From the NCBI GenBank assembly GCA_947500585.1, contig CANMSN010000007.1, positions 102,330 through 166,329 on the forward strand: a DNA stretch of 64,000 nucleotides, written 5' to 3'. The notes beneath the pieces were generated by a model. The model searched no databases, had not been told where the DNA came from, and saw nothing but the letters and a program-made list of their open reading frames with translations. This document shows, one piece after another, positions 9,591 through 19,240 of the stretch (positions are counted from its first letter, which is position 1; the number at the start of each line of letters is the position of its first letter). Source of the stretch: an uncultured Flavobacteriaceae bacterium. GTDB taxonomy: Bacteria; Bacteroidota; Bacteroidia; Flavobacteriales; Flavobacteriaceae. The position numbers and the translations under genes are program-made.

Positions 9591-11042
9591 ATGCTATTTA
9601 ACTCAATAGACTTTGCCATTTTTTTACCAATAGTGTTTATTCTTTATTGGTTCGTAACAAGCAATAATTTAAAATTCCAAAATTTATTATTATTAGTTGC
9701 AAGTTATTTGTTTTATGGTTGGTGGGATTGGAAGTTTTTATCCTTAATCCTTTTTAGTACGATAATAGATTATTACATAGGATGCAGTCTCCAAAAGGAA
9801 GTTAATAATTCAAAAAGAAAAATGTTATTATGGGTTAGTATATCAGTAAATTTGGGATTTCTGGGATTCTTTAAATATTATAATTTTTTTGTAGACAATT
9901 TTATTGCTGCTTTTTCTTTTTTTGGGTCAGAAATAAAACCAAATACACTTAATATTATATTGCCAGTTGGGATTAGTTTTTATACGTTTCAAACCCTAAG
10001 CTATACTATTGATGTCTATAGAGAAAAACTTAAACCTACTGATGATTTTATTGTTTTTGCTGCTTTCGTAAGTTTCTTTCCTCAATTGGTAGCTGGTCCA
10101 ATTGAAAGAGCAGCGCATCTCCTTCCTCAGTTTTATATTAAAAGAAAGTTCGATTACAGTAAAGCAATTGACGGGATGCGTCAAATACTTTGGGGCTTAT
10201 TTAAAAAAATTGTAATAGCTGATAACTGTGCTGTTTTCGCTAATGATATATTTAATAATTATCAAGACTATTCTGGCAGTACATTAATTTTAGGGGCTTT
10301 GTTTTTTACATTTCAAATTTATTGTGATTTTTCTGGATATTCTGATATTGCCATTGGTACGTCACGTTTGTTTGGTTTTGATTTAATGAAAAACTTTTCC
10401 TTTCCTTATTTTTCAAGAGATATTGCTGAATTTTGGAGACGTTGGCATATATCACTTTCTACTTGGTTTAGAGATTATTTATATATTCCTTTGGGAGGCA
10501 GCAGAGGTGGTATTTGGATGAAAACACGAAATACATTTATTATTTTTATAGTAAGTGGTTTTTGGCATGGTGCCAATTGGACATTTATAGTTTGGGGGGC
10601 TTTAAATGCGATTTACTTCCTCCCACTTTTACTAACTAATAACAATCGTAATAATTTAGATGTTATAGCCAAGGGTAAAATATTCCCTAGTTTTCGTGAA
10701 ACCTACCAAATGCTTTTAACTTTTTCACTAACAGTGCTTGCTTGGATATTTTTTAGAGCAGAAAACATCCATCATGCTCTAAGTTATATTGCAAATATAG
10801 GGAATAGATCATTGTTTAGTGTGCCTAGTTTTGATACTATGAAACCAATAAATTTATTAATAGTGCCTTTAATTTTCTTCTTTTTTTTAATAGAATGGTT
10901 TGGCAGAGATTCTGAATTTGGAATGCAATTTATTGGTTTGAAATGGAATAGGGTTTTTAGGTGGTCGTTATATTTGGGCGTTGTTATTTGTATTTTTATT
11001 TTTTCGAGTCAAGAACAAGCTTTTATATATTTTCAATTTTAA
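9591..11042 (+). CDS. MBOAT family O-acyltransferase (AlgI-like)
   Basis: 483 residues with about ten transmembrane helices. FWRRWHISLSTWFRDYLYIP (about residue 280) and VSGFWHGANWTFIVWGALNA (about residue 320) are the MBOAT motifs. The histidine of FWHGANW is the predicted catalytic residue, and PVGISFYTFQTLSYTIDVYR is the AlgI-type N-terminal block. AlgI-type proteins pass acetyl groups across the inner membrane for modification of extracellular polysaccharide. The SGNH-like gene 4 bp downstream is the expected partner. A 109-bp gap with no gene precedes it. Confidence 0.88.
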   Translation: MLFNSIDFAIFLPIVFILYWFVTSNNLKFQNLLLLVASYLFYGWWDWKFLSLILFSTIIDYYIGCSLQKEVNNSKRKMLLWVSISVNLGFLGFFKYYNFFVDNFIAAFSFFGSEIKPNTLNIILPVGISFYTFQTLSYTIDVYREKLKPTDDFIVFAAFVSFFPQLVAGPIERAAHLLPQFYIKRKFDYSKAIDGMRQILWGLFKKIVIADNCAVFANDIFNNYQDYSGSTLILGALFFTFQIYCDFSGYSDIAIGTSRLFGFDLMKNFSFPYFSRDIAEFWRRWHISLSTWFRDYLYIPLGGSRGGIWMKTRNTFIIFIVSGFWHGANWTFIVWGALNAIYFLPLLLTNNNRNNLDVIAKGKIFPSFRETYQMLLTFSLTVLAWIFFRAENIHHALSYIANIGNRSLFSVPSFDTMKPINLLIVPLIFFFFLIEWFGRDSEFGMQFIGLKWNRVFRWSLYLGVVICIFIFSSQEQAFIYFQF

Positions 11043-11046
11043 TTTT

Positions 11047-11958
11047 ATGAAAAATTTTCTTATCAAAATAATATTATTTGGCCTTATTCTTTTTGTTTTG
11101 GATAAGTTTTTTCTAGTTGTAAGAAATAAAGCGCCAGAATTTGATAATGATCGCAGACTTGAGTATGTCCTAGATGGAAAAGTAAATAAGGATTTAATTG
11201 TATTTGGTTCATCTAGAGCAAATGAAGATATTGCCACATGGTTGTTGGAAGATGCTTTAAAGTTAGATAGTTACAATCTTTGTTACGGAGGTTCAGAAAT
11301 CGAACTTCAAACATTCATTTTAAAGCAATTACTGAAAGAAAATCAAAAACCTAAGTTGATAATTAAGATTATAGATGATGATTTTGAGCTAACCTATAAC
11401 TCAGCAAATGTGTTTAGAGTTGACAGGCTTATTCCATTGGTAAAGTATCCAGTTATTAGAAATGAGTTAATTAGTAGAGGTGAAAAAAACGCTATAATGT
11501 CTAAACTATTTGTATTACATCAATTAAACAAATCAAATTTTGATTTTAGATCACCCAAAAAAGTGAATGATACTATACTGAAGTATGGTAATATAACATT
11601 AAATAAAGTGCCAAAAAGAAAATTCGAATGGACTTTTGGTACAAAAACTAGTTATTCTTCAGATAAAGAAATTAAAAGTAAATATGAAAGTTTTAAAGAA
11701 TTTCAGGATTTATGTGTCAGTAATAATATAAAGTTGGTTCTAAGTATTCCACCAAGTTATAAAGTTTTAAATAAAGAGTTTGCTGAGCGAATTAGAGAAT
11801 TAAAATTTAAAGAAAGTTATTTTCATGTATATGACCAAAGTAAAATAGAATATAAGTCAAGTAATTACTTTAATGATTTAATACATTTGAATAGTTCAGG
11901 TGCTGAAATTTATACGCATGATTTAATTTTATTTATAAAAAATAACATAAAAATTTAG
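11047..11958 (+). CDS. SGNH-hydrolase-like membrane-anchored protein, partner of the MBOAT acyltransferase
   Basis: 303 residues from the ATG at 11047. The longer frame back to 10981 overlaps the MBOAT gene and is not needed. An N-terminal signal anchor (FLIKIILFGLILFVL) is followed by VFGSSRANEDIATWLLEDAL at about residue 50, a GDS-like serine block, then NLCYGGSEIELQ. NDLIHLNSSGAEIYTHDLI near the C-terminus supplies the D-x-x-H pair. These fit the SGNH fold used by AlgJ/AlgX-like O-acetyl transferases. Inferred role: accepts acetyl from the MBOAT protein and transfers it to the glycan in the periplasm. Confidence 0.65.
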   Translation: MKNFLIKIILFGLILFVLDKFFLVVRNKAPEFDNDRRLEYVLDGKVNKDLIVFGSSRANEDIATWLLEDALKLDSYNLCYGGSEIELQTFILKQLLKENQKPKLIIKIIDDDFELTYNSANVFRVDRLIPLVKYPVIRNELISRGEKNAIMSKLFVLHQLNKSNFDFRSPKKVNDTILKYGNITLNKVPKRKFEWTFGTKTSYSSDKEIKSKYESFKEFQDLCVSNNIKLVLSIPPSYKVLNKEFAERIRELKFKESYFHVYDQSKIEYKSSNYFNDLIHLNSSGAEIYTHDLILFIKNNIKI

Positions 11959-12050
11959 TGATAGGTTTAAATTCCTAATTTGATGCGAAAATATAATCGT
12001 TTTATTTAACAAGAATATCTTTTAAAAAGGTAGAATAATATTAATTTTAA

Positions 12051-13088
12051 ATGAGTAAATCAAAAAGAATTTCCAATCTTGACCTATTCAGATTTTTTGC
12101 AATTTTTCTAGTTGTATATTTCCATTTATCCCAAATGTTTTTGTCTCAATATTTTTTTTCATACCGATTTTTCAAAGTAGGAGCATTAGGTGTTGAGCTT
12201 TTTTTCGTATTAAGCGGATTCTTGGTAGCTGGTTTATATTATAAAGTTAAAAAGGAAAAAATTAATTTACGTTTGTTTTGGTTACAGCGATTTTTAAGAA
12301 CTTATCCACCCTATCTGGCTGCCTTAATAGTGTCTTTTTTAATGGTATATTTTTTTAGAAATGAAAAATTCGATTTTGGATATTTAGTTTTTTTACAAAA
12401 TTTTTACGACAAAATTCTTTTTTTTAAGGTGTCTTGGTCTTTATGTGTAGAGGAACATTTTTATTTATTATTTGTTGTATTTGCATTAATTACTATGGGT
12501 TTGTCAAAAGTAAGAATAATGACTGCATGGATTATTATTTGTTTAGTTCCTTTGGTTCTTAGGTTTGTTTTGGGATATAATAACTATGAATTAGGTGGGT
12601 TTTATAAGTCGGCTTCAATTTTTAGAATAGACGGAATAGCTATAGGTGCGTTTTTTGCTTATATAATAAATAATTATACAATAAAATATAAAGGGAAATT
12701 CATTAATAATATGTTATTGTTAATAGTTTTGATTTCAATTGGACTATGGATTAGTGGTGAGCCAAGTTATTTAAAGTATACAGTAGGTTATTTTTTGTTT
12801 GTACTAAATGCTGCTTTGTTAATGGTATCACTATATTTCTCTTCTCCTGTCAAGATTGGAGAAACCTATTTTGTGAAACAAATAGCTCTCATGGCTTATT
12901 CAATATACTTGACACATCCTTGGGTTCTTAATTTTTTTGATATTCTTCAAAAAAAGTTAAACATTAACAATTTCATTGCAGCTATAATTTCATTAATTAG
13001 TATTTTGATTCTAGGATATACATTTTATCTTATTATTGAAAAGCCAACAATAGTGATGAGGAATAACTTGTTGAATAACAAAAAATAG
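12051..13088 (+). CDS. Acyltransferase family 3 (OafA/YrhL-like) membrane protein
   Basis: 345 residues with about ten membrane helices. ISNLDLFRFFAIFLVVYFHL carries the family's N-terminal motif with the conserved histidine at about residue 24. GVELFFVLSGFLVAGLYYKV and RFLRTYPPYLAAL (R-x-x-P-x-Y-like) follow, then WSLCVEEHFYLLFVVFAL with the conserved E-x-x-F-Y. Such proteins O-acylate surface polysaccharides at the inner membrane. It is the last plus-strand gene of the polysaccharide block and lies about 90 bp after the SGNH-like gene. The acceptor is unknown. Confidence 0.88.
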   Translation: MSKSKRISNLDLFRFFAIFLVVYFHLSQMFLSQYFFSYRFFKVGALGVELFFVLSGFLVAGLYYKVKKEKINLRLFWLQRFLRTYPPYLAALIVSFLMVYFFRNEKFDFGYLVFLQNFYDKILFFKVSWSLCVEEHFYLLFVVFALITMGLSKVRIMTAWIIICLVPLVLRFVLGYNNYELGGFYKSASIFRIDGIAIGAFFAYIINNYTIKYKGKFINNMLLLIVLISIGLWISGEPSYLKYTVGYFLFVLNAALLMVSLYFSSPVKIGETYFVKQIALMAYSIYLTHPWVLNFFDILQKKLNINNFIAAIISLISILILGYTFYLIIEKPTIVMRNNLLNNKK

Positions 13089-13209
13089 TTTTAAATATTA
13101 ATATTGAAAATAAAACTTGAACTTAAAAAAAATAAAACTCATATATCACTATTCACTTATTTTAATTATTTAGATTTTGTTAATTAAATGATTTCTTTTT
13201 AATTCACTG

Positions 13210-16200
13210 CTACTGCTTAACTAATAATTGTGGGTAGGCATCCGCAGCACCATCTATAATAGTTCTAGGGGTGCTGTTAACAAAATCTACCATTACCTTA
13301 CTTAAATCTGATCTATTTAAAACTTCATTATTTATTAAAGTACCTTGAAATATTGCTGGTACAGTAGAATTTATAATATTATTCCATAAATAAGCCCTTT
13401 TATTTGTTACTTGTAATGAAACTCCTGTATCTAAGAAATTACAACCCTCAGCATGGAAATTGGCACTTACTACATTTGATACGCCATTTCCGCTAAAATC
13501 ACAGCCATAAAAACTAACAACAGCATTACCGCCTATTACAGCTGCTCCTGTATGATTTGTAAAAGTGCTATTAGATACGTATAAACCATTAGACTGAGAA
13601 CAATTAAGAGCTATATCATTACCATCGAATTTACAATCTATCCAGGCATTAAGATTGTTTGCGCGATTTGCAATCATATCTAAGCCAATACCACAGTTGA
13701 TAAACTGGCATCTGTAAAATACTGTTTTGTCCACATACATACACGTAGGGTAAAGTGTATTACCAGGTTGTGTATAGTCTATGTCTTGAAAAATACCTTT
13801 GTTGCAATTAACAAAGTTTAAATTAGCAAAGAATGTATTATCTACGGCATAAAATTTATTTAAGTGTATACCGTAGTTTTGGTCGCGAAATACAAGATTT
13901 TTCCACGGAATATTACTCATTTGCATAAAAACATTTTCCTTACCAATAGGGTTAACTTCAAGACCTGCTGAACCACCTTGTAGTGTTAAGTAAGCTAAAG
14001 TGTAGTTTACACCTGTTAAATTAGATCCTCCGGTTAAATCATCCTGTGCTAACACTAGAGGGAAATCATCTGTTATACCAACAATAGCTGTTTTACCCGT
14101 TCCTTTCCCTATTATCCCTTGTTTATTTGTAAGAACTAAAGGTTGAGATATGTAATAAATACCCGCATCAAGTTCAGCAATTCCGTTAGTATCAATTAAA
14201 GCTTGTATAGCTGCACTTTGGTCTGCTTGCCCTGTTCTGTTAGTAGCCCAGTTAGCACCTGTTGGATTTGGTAGCGTTGGTAAATTAGGTTTAGCTATAG
14301 GGGTATATTCTGTACCTTGAATCATAGCAGTAAAATCAGCTGCATCTTGCCCAGTAATTGGTGGATTTGTAGCAGTACCGTTTAAAGTTAAATCTGACGT
14401 ATTATTATGGTGTGCTTGTAATGTTAATGTATTGGCTTCATTAGCGTTTGCAATCGTATTTCTAATATTTATACCTAAAAATTTACTTCCAGGCCTAATA
14501 ATATTGCCACCATTACCTGAGCTATTTAGGTATTTTCTGTTCATTAAAATTTCATCGGCTTCAAGGTCAATATCAGGTGCACCTGTAAATGCAAAACCTG
14601 TAGTGTTAAACATTTTAAGTTTACCTACATTTCTAACATAAAAAGCTGCTCTACCTGTACCATCAACTTGACTCCAATATTCAGAATCCGCACCAAGAAG
14701 GGTATGGTTATCTAAGGTGTTGTACTCTGTAGTATTGTATTGCGAGGTTAATAAAACTCTTGATAGTTCAATATTTCCGTAACTTGGTGTTGTTATATTT
14801 CCAATCATTGTAACATGATTATCAATAGACTGAGAAAACACTCTTTTAAAAATATTATTTCTAAAATAACCAGAACTACTACAATCAAATGTGGTTCTTC
14901 CTCTTGATATATCAACAAATTCAGAATCTTCTAATGTGCAATTTATACAAGTTAAAAGGCAATTATAAACACTTAGTAATTTCACATTTGAAGTAACGCC
15001 TCCAGGAGCAAAATCTATATCAGCATTAATACCTTCAATACGAATGTTTGTAGAACCACCTGGTATAGTGATGTTACCTACAATAGTTCCGTTGTTTTGA
15101 GGGTAACCATATAAGCGCATATTATCAGATAGCGTTAAAGTGCCACTTCCAGAATAATCACCTGCACCTAATCGAACTGCACCATCAGTATTTAAAACAC
15201 TTTGAATGGTTGATGCGTTTTCAGGGGCAACATAGGTTGCTGCGAAATAATCAATTTCTACAGGCATATTGTCGGTTAGCGAAACCGAATTAGTAGTAAA
15301 GGTTTCGACATTACTATCTGAACTTTCATTATCAGCATCATCTATAGCACGAATAGTTAAATTATAATTAGTTTCTGGAGTTAAACCTGTGATCAGGTAA
15401 TTGGTTATATTCCCAGTTGAAGCGACTAATAAATTCCCACTATTATAAACTCTGTAATTAGTTACACCCACATTATCGGTAGCAGCAGTCCAACTTAAAT
15501 CAGCTGTTGTCTGAGTAATGTTAGATGCAACTAAATTAAGAGGGTTTGTCGGGGATGTTGTATCAGGTTCTAAAGTAATAAAAACTTCATTATTACTATC
15601 ACCAGATTCATTATTTGCCGCATCTATAGCTCTGATAGTTAAATTATAAGCTGTATTTGCATTTAATCCTGTAAGTGTATAACTGGTTACATTACCAGTA
15701 GAAGCTATTAATAGATTACCATTATTATAAATTCTATAGTTTGTTACAGCCACATTATCTGTAGCAGGTGTCCAAGATAAATCAACGGTAGTTTGGGTAA
15801 TATTGCTTGCTACTAGATTAAGAGGAATTGAAGGATTTTCCGTATCAGGAGTTACTATTGCTGCAGTGTTAAAATTGGCATTATTACTATCATTAGATTC
15901 ATTACCAGCAGCATCCAGAGCTCTAATAGTTAAATTATAAGCTGTATTTGCATTTAATCCTGTAAGTGTATAACTGGTTACATTTCCAGTAGAAGCTACT
16001 AATAAATTACCATTATTATAAATTCTATAGTTTGTTACAGCCACATTATCTGTAGCAGGTGTCCAAGATAAATCAACGGTAGTTTGGGTAATATTGCTTG
16101 CTACTAGATTAAGAGGAATTGAAGGATTTTCGGTGTCAGGAGTTACTATAGCTGCAGTGTTAAAATTGGCATTATTACTATCTCCAGATTCATTATTTGC

Positions 16201-17388
16201 CGCATCTATAGCTCTGATAGTTAAATTATAAGCTGTATTTGCATTTAATCCTGTAAGTATATAACTGGTTACATTACCAGTAGAAGCTATTAATAGATTA
16301 CCATTATTATAAATTCTATAGTTTGTTACAGCCACATTATCTGTAGCAGGTGTCCAAGATAAATCAACGGTAGTTTGGGTAATATTGCTTGCTACTAGAT
16401 TAAGAGGAATTGAAGGATTTTCCGTATCAGGAGTTACTATTGCTGCAGTGTTAAAATTGGCATTATTACTATCATTAGATTCATTACCAGCAGCATCCAG
16501 AGCTCTAATAGTTAAATTATAAGCTGTATTTGCATTTAATCCTGTAAGCATATAACTGGTTACATTACCAGTAGAAGCTATTAATAGATTACCATTATTA
16601 TAAATTCTATAGTTTGTTACAGCCACATTATCTGTAGCAGGTGTCCAAGATAAATCAACGGTAGTTTGGGTAATATTGCTTGCTACTAGATTAAGAGGAA
16701 TTGAAGGATTTTCGGTGTCAGGAGTTACTATAGCTGCAGTGTTAAAATTGGCATTATTACTATCTCCAGATTCATTATTTGCCGCATCTATAGCTCTGAT
16801 AGTTAAATTATAAGCTGTATTTGCATTTAATCCTGTAAGTGTATAACTGGTTACATTTCCAGTAGAAGCTACTAATAAATTACCATTATTATAAATTCTA
16901 TAGTTTGTTACAGCCACATTATCTGTAGCAGGTGTCCAAGATAAATCAACGGTAGTTTGGGTAATATTGCTTGCTACTAGATTAAGAGGAATTGAAGGAT
17001 TTTCGGTGTCAGGAGTTACTATAGCTGCAGTGTTAAAATTGGCATTATTACTATCTCCAGATTCATTATTTGCCGCATCTATAGCTCTGATAGTTAAATT
17101 ATAAGCTGTATTTGCATTTAATCCTGTAAGTGTATAACTGGTTACATTACCAGTAGAAGCTATTAATAGATTACCATTATTATAAATTCTATAGTTTGTT
17201 ACAGCCACATTATCTGTAGCAGGTGTCCAAGATAAATCAACGGTAGTTTGGGTAATATTGCTTGCTACTAGATTAAGAGGTATTGAAGGGTTTTCGGTAT
17301 CAGGTACTGGTGCTTTATCAAGTGGGTAGTAGTTTTGCGAAAAAACTACACTTGAAAAAAATAAAAAAAGAATAATTATATTTTTCAT
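13210..17388 (-). CDS. Exported protein with seven fibronectin type III repeats and a pectate-lyase-like beta-helix
   Basis: 1392 residues. The signal peptide is residues 1-18 (IIILFLFFSSVVFSQ). Six nearly identical 97-residue FnIII domains start with PDTENPSIPLNLVASNITQT (about residues 29-607). A seventh, diverged FnIII follows to about 702 (PDTTSPTNPL). The remaining ~690 residues look like two right-handed beta-helix segments; the second opens with ADQSAAIQALIDTNGIAELD and YYISQPLVL, as in pectate-lyase-3 proteins. No clear T9SS C-terminal domain is seen. Its start overlaps the stop of the upstream gene by 4 bp (ATGA), so the two are co-translated. Role inferred: a surface adhesin or glycan-binding/degrading protein; enzymatic activity is not assured. 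Confidence 0.75.
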   Translation of the reverse strand: MKNIIILFLFFSSVVFSQNYYPLDKAPVPDTENPSIPLNLVASNITQTTVDLSWTPATDNVAVTNYRIYNNGNLLIASTGNVTSYTLTGLNANTAYNLTIRAIDAANNESGDSNNANFNTAAIVTPDTENPSIPLNLVASNITQTTVDLSWTPATDNVAVTNYRIYNNGNLLVASTGNVTSYTLTGLNANTAYNLTIRAIDAANNESGDSNNANFNTAAIVTPDTENPSIPLNLVASNITQTTVDLSWTPATDNVAVTNYRIYNNGNLLIASTGNVTSYMLTGLNANTAYNLTIRALDAAGNESNDSNNANFNTAAIVTPDTENPSIPLNLVASNITQTTVDLSWTPATDNVAVTNYRIYNNGNLLIASTGNVTSYILTGLNANTAYNLTIRAIDAANNESGDSNNANFNTAAIVTPDTENPSIPLNLVASNITQTTVDLSWTPATDNVAVTNYRIYNNGNLLVASTGNVTSYTLTGLNANTAYNLTIRALDAAGNESNDSNNANFNTAAIVTPDTENPSIPLNLVASNITQTTVDLSWTPATDNVAVTNYRIYNNGNLLIASTGNVTSYTLTGLNANTAYNLTIRAIDAANNESGDSNNEVFITLEPDTTSPTNPLNLVASNITQTTADLSWTAATDNVGVTNYRVYNSGNLLVASTGNITNYLITGLTPETNYNLTIRAIDDADNESSDSNVETFTTNSVSLTDNMPVEIDYFAATYVAPENASTIQSVLNTDGAVRLGAGDYSGSGTLTLSDNMRLYGYPQNNGTIVGNITIPGGSTNIRIEGINADIDFAPGGVTSNVKLLSVYNCLLTCINCTLEDSEFVDISRGRTTFDCSSSGYFRNNIFKRVFSQSIDNHVTMIGNITTPSYGNIELSRVLLTSQYNTTEYNTLDNHTLLGADSEYWSQVDGTGRAAFYVRNVGKLKMFNTTGFAFTGAPDIDLEADEILMNRKYLNSSGNGGNIIRPGSKFLGINIRNTIANANEANTLTLQAHHNNTSDLTLNGTATNPPITGQDAADFTAMIQGTEYTPIAKPNLPTLPNPTGANWATNRTGQADQSAAIQALIDTNGIAELDAGIYYISQPLVLTNKQGIIGKGTGKTAIVGITDDFPLVLAQDDLTGGSNLTGVNYTLAYLTLQGGSAGLEVNPIGKENVFMQMSNIPWKNLVFRDQNYGIHLNKFYAVDNTFFANLNFVNCNKGIFQDIDYTQPGNTLYPTCMYVDKTVFYRCQFINCGIGLDMIANRANNLNAWIDCKFDGNDIALNCSQSNGLYVSNSTFTNHTGAAVIGGNAVVSFYGCDFSGNGVSNVVSANFHAEGCNFLDTGVSLQVTNKRAYLWNNIINSTVPAIFQGTLINNEVLNRSDLSKVMVDFVNSTPRTIIDGAADAYPQLLVKQ
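15568..17304 (-). repeat. Six tandem ~291-bp coding repeats (FnIII domains)
   Basis: Six copies of a 291-bp unit encode 97-residue FnIII domains that are nearly identical at the DNA level. Copies differ at a few linked spots: ATA versus GTA in the LIAS/LVAS codon, YTLTG/YMLTG/YILTG, and two alternative blocks AIDAANNESGD versus ALDAAGNESND. The variants are shuffled between copies (blocks A, A, B, A, B, A), which points to gene conversion or unequal recombination. The last copy changes its end to EVFITLEPDTT and passes into the diverged seventh domain. Confidence 0.9.
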
Positions 17389-18125
17389 TGTCCAGAAATT
17401 ATATAAGCATTTAAACCAGATTTTCTCAGTAGTCCAAACCTAACGTTTCCACTATTACTATTAAATTGTGCACTTCCCGCATTTGTATAGTTTAGAGTTA
17501 CACCAGGACTAGCATTAACTGTTAAAATTGCTCCGTTGTGGGCTTCAAGATTAACTATATCTCCAATTTCCATAGCTGTAAAATTAGATGTAATGGTTAA
17601 ATTAGATGAAGCAGTACAAGCTATAGTATTGTTTACATCGTTACTAGTTATATTTCTTGTAGATGATAATGGGATTATTTCTGCTTTATATGGTTCTGTA
17701 GTGATTGAACCTGTAAGACTTTCAGCAGTTTTGGCATGTAAAGCATATGGCACACTTAAAAGCTGACTTACTCCAATAATATTATAATTTGTCCCACCAG
17801 TTACATCTACTTGGGTTTCGACAAAATATTGACTTTGGCCCCAAGGAATACTACTAAAATTTCCTTGGATTATATCTCCTGTACCAATTTCTAAGGAAAT
17901 TAAACCATTACTGTTTGTTTTTACTAAGTGGTTTTCTTCATAAATTGTATTATCCCCAGTTGTACCTTGAAGAATAAGTATTTTAATACTAACCTCAGAA
18001 TCAATAACTAAATTATTGTCACTAGATCTAATTATAGCTTGATAGCTAATTTTTTCTGGTGATTGAGCTAAAAGAGTTAGTGTTGAGCCAATGTAAATTA
18101 ATAGAGTAAAAATATATTTCATCAT
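17385..18125 (-). CDS. Secreted protein of unknown function (Bacteroidota surface family)
   Basis: 246 residues with a signal peptide (MMKYIFTLLIYIGSTLTLLAQ). The segment SPEKISYQAIIRSSDNNLVI, then LQGTTGDNTIYEEN, LISLEIGTG and VSQLLSVPYALHAKTAESL is a conserved N-terminal module seen in many secreted flavobacterial proteins, often before tail-fibre-like or collagen-like regions. The C-terminal ~90 residues look like a small beta-rich domain (ITSNFTAMEIGDIVNLEAHN). It lies between the T9SS-sorted protein (1 bp gap) and the FnIII/beta-helix protein (4 bp overlap), so the three form one operon. No biochemical function is known. Confidence 0.65.
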   Translation of the reverse strand: MMKYIFTLLIYIGSTLTLLAQSPEKISYQAIIRSSDNNLVIDSEVSIKILILQGTTGDNTIYEENHLVKTNSNGLISLEIGTGDIIQGNFSSIPWGQSQYFVETQVDVTGGTNYNIIGVSQLLSVPYALHAKTAESLTGSITTEPYKAEIIPLSSTRNITSNDVNNTIACTASSNLTITSNFTAMEIGDIVNLEAHNGAILTVNASPGVTLNYTNAGSAQFNSNSGNVRFGLLRKSGLNAYIISGQ

Positions 18126-18126
18126 T

Positions 18127-18666
18127 TCAATTTTTTATAATTTTAAATGTTTTTAATAGTTTTTCTTTAGCAAAAACTTGAAGAATGTATATTGAAGTAC
18201 TTAAATTAGTTAAATCTATAGTCGAATTTTGATTTAAAATAGTACTCTTGTGGAGTAACTTTCCTTGATAATTATATAAATGATAAGAATTTAATTGATT
18301 TGTAAAGTCGAAACCTTCAGTAGTTAAAGTAACATAATCGGTTGTTGGGTTTGGATGTACTATTGCTTTTACATCAGTTTCCATTATGTCATCTGGTACA
18401 TCAGAATCTTCGTTATTTGTGTTTTCTTCGTTATCGTTTTTAATACCATGCTGTATACCTTTTGTAATCTGATAATTATTGTCTTCTATTTGAGAGAAAA
18501 AAACTTGACCAATAGAATAAGAAATGGATCCAGAATTTCCAGACAAATCATTACCAGTGGTATTTATGGAATTGATTAAATCATTACTCTGACTAAAACT
18601 CTTTAAAGATAAGAGTAGTAATAGCAAGAAGATAGGTGAAATTTTTTTTGGGGAGGTAGGATTCAC
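18127..18666 (-). CDS. T9SS type A sorting-domain protein
   Basis: The signal peptide is PKKISPIFLLLLLLSLKSFS. A short mature part follows (SGSISYSIGQVFF, ITKGIQHG) and then an acidic linker. The C-terminal type IX sorting domain starts at VHPNPTTDYVTL and ends SIYILQVFAKEKLLKTFKII. The cargo part is very short, so it may be a structural surface protein or a partner of the two downstream gene products. The GTG at 18666 is preferred because it puts the signal peptide at the N-terminus; an ATG at 18765 would add 33 residues with a second hydrophobic stretch. Confidence 0.75.
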   Translation of the reverse strand: MNPTSPKKISPIFLLLLLLSLKSFSQSNDLINSINTTGNDLSGNSGSISYSIGQVFFSQIEDNNYQITKGIQHGIKNDNEENTNNEDSDVPDDIMETDVKAIVHPNPTTDYVTLTTEGFDFTNQLNSYHLYNYQGKLLHKSTILNQNSTIDLTNLSTSIYILQVFAKEKLLKTFKIIKN

Positions 18667-19240
18667 AGTTATTTTGGGATTTAAATATTTTTCAATTTCT
18701 TTGACAATAGTATTTAAAAATAAAATAAAAACGACAAAACACTGGTTTTTTTCGATAAACTGCAATTTTATTATTCGGTAAACTGTAAAAATGAAGTAAA
18801 TACAATATGAATGTTTTTTTGTTAATTTATTATAACTACGTTCATATTTAGTTTTTAGATGGTACTTTTCAAAAAAAAATGTAAAAAAATAATTTTTAAG
18901 GGTAAATCTTGAATTTCAAATATAAGATTAAAAGTAAATTTAATAGATGAAATGCTATAGAATGTTGATAAATCTATGTATTTGTTAATAACTATATAAA
19001 TAGAAAAGTTTTTTTTTTGAAAGATGAATTATAAAGAGTGTTTATGTGTTTTCAAGATGTGATAAAATAAATACACTAAGTTTTAAAATAGTTTCACAAA
19101 CTATTTTAAACTCTATAATATACATTATGTGGTTATCTTTACTAACTATTTTATAGTTAAACTACCAATTAGTTATAAATACTCTTTTTGGATAGAGTTT
19201 TAACACAGATTCAATTATAATTTTTTATATGAGAATTTTA
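18667..19240. other. Intergenic AT-rich region between two minus-strand genes
   Basis: No gene is supported. It holds a strong hairpin at 19082-19110 and a weaker one near 19142-19160 (7-bp stem TAACTAT/ATAGTTA). It should contain the terminator of the HAD-like gene and the promoter of the three-gene exported-protein operon. Confidence 0.4.
19082..19110 (-). terminator. Perfect 13-bp hairpin downstream of the HAD-like gene
   Basis: Stem TTTAAAATAGTTT with loop CAC and its exact complement. It lies about 130 bp after the stop of the minus-strand gene at 19241. There is no long T-run, so intrinsic termination is likely but not certain. Confidence 0.4.

Noticed and set aside
10981..11046. N-terminal extension of the SGNH-like frame
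   Set aside because: Overlaps the MBOAT gene; the signal anchor begins right after the ATG at 11047.
15568..17304. Regular repeats as a possible CRISPR array
   Set aside because: Repeats are contiguous 291-bp protein-coding units without spacers.
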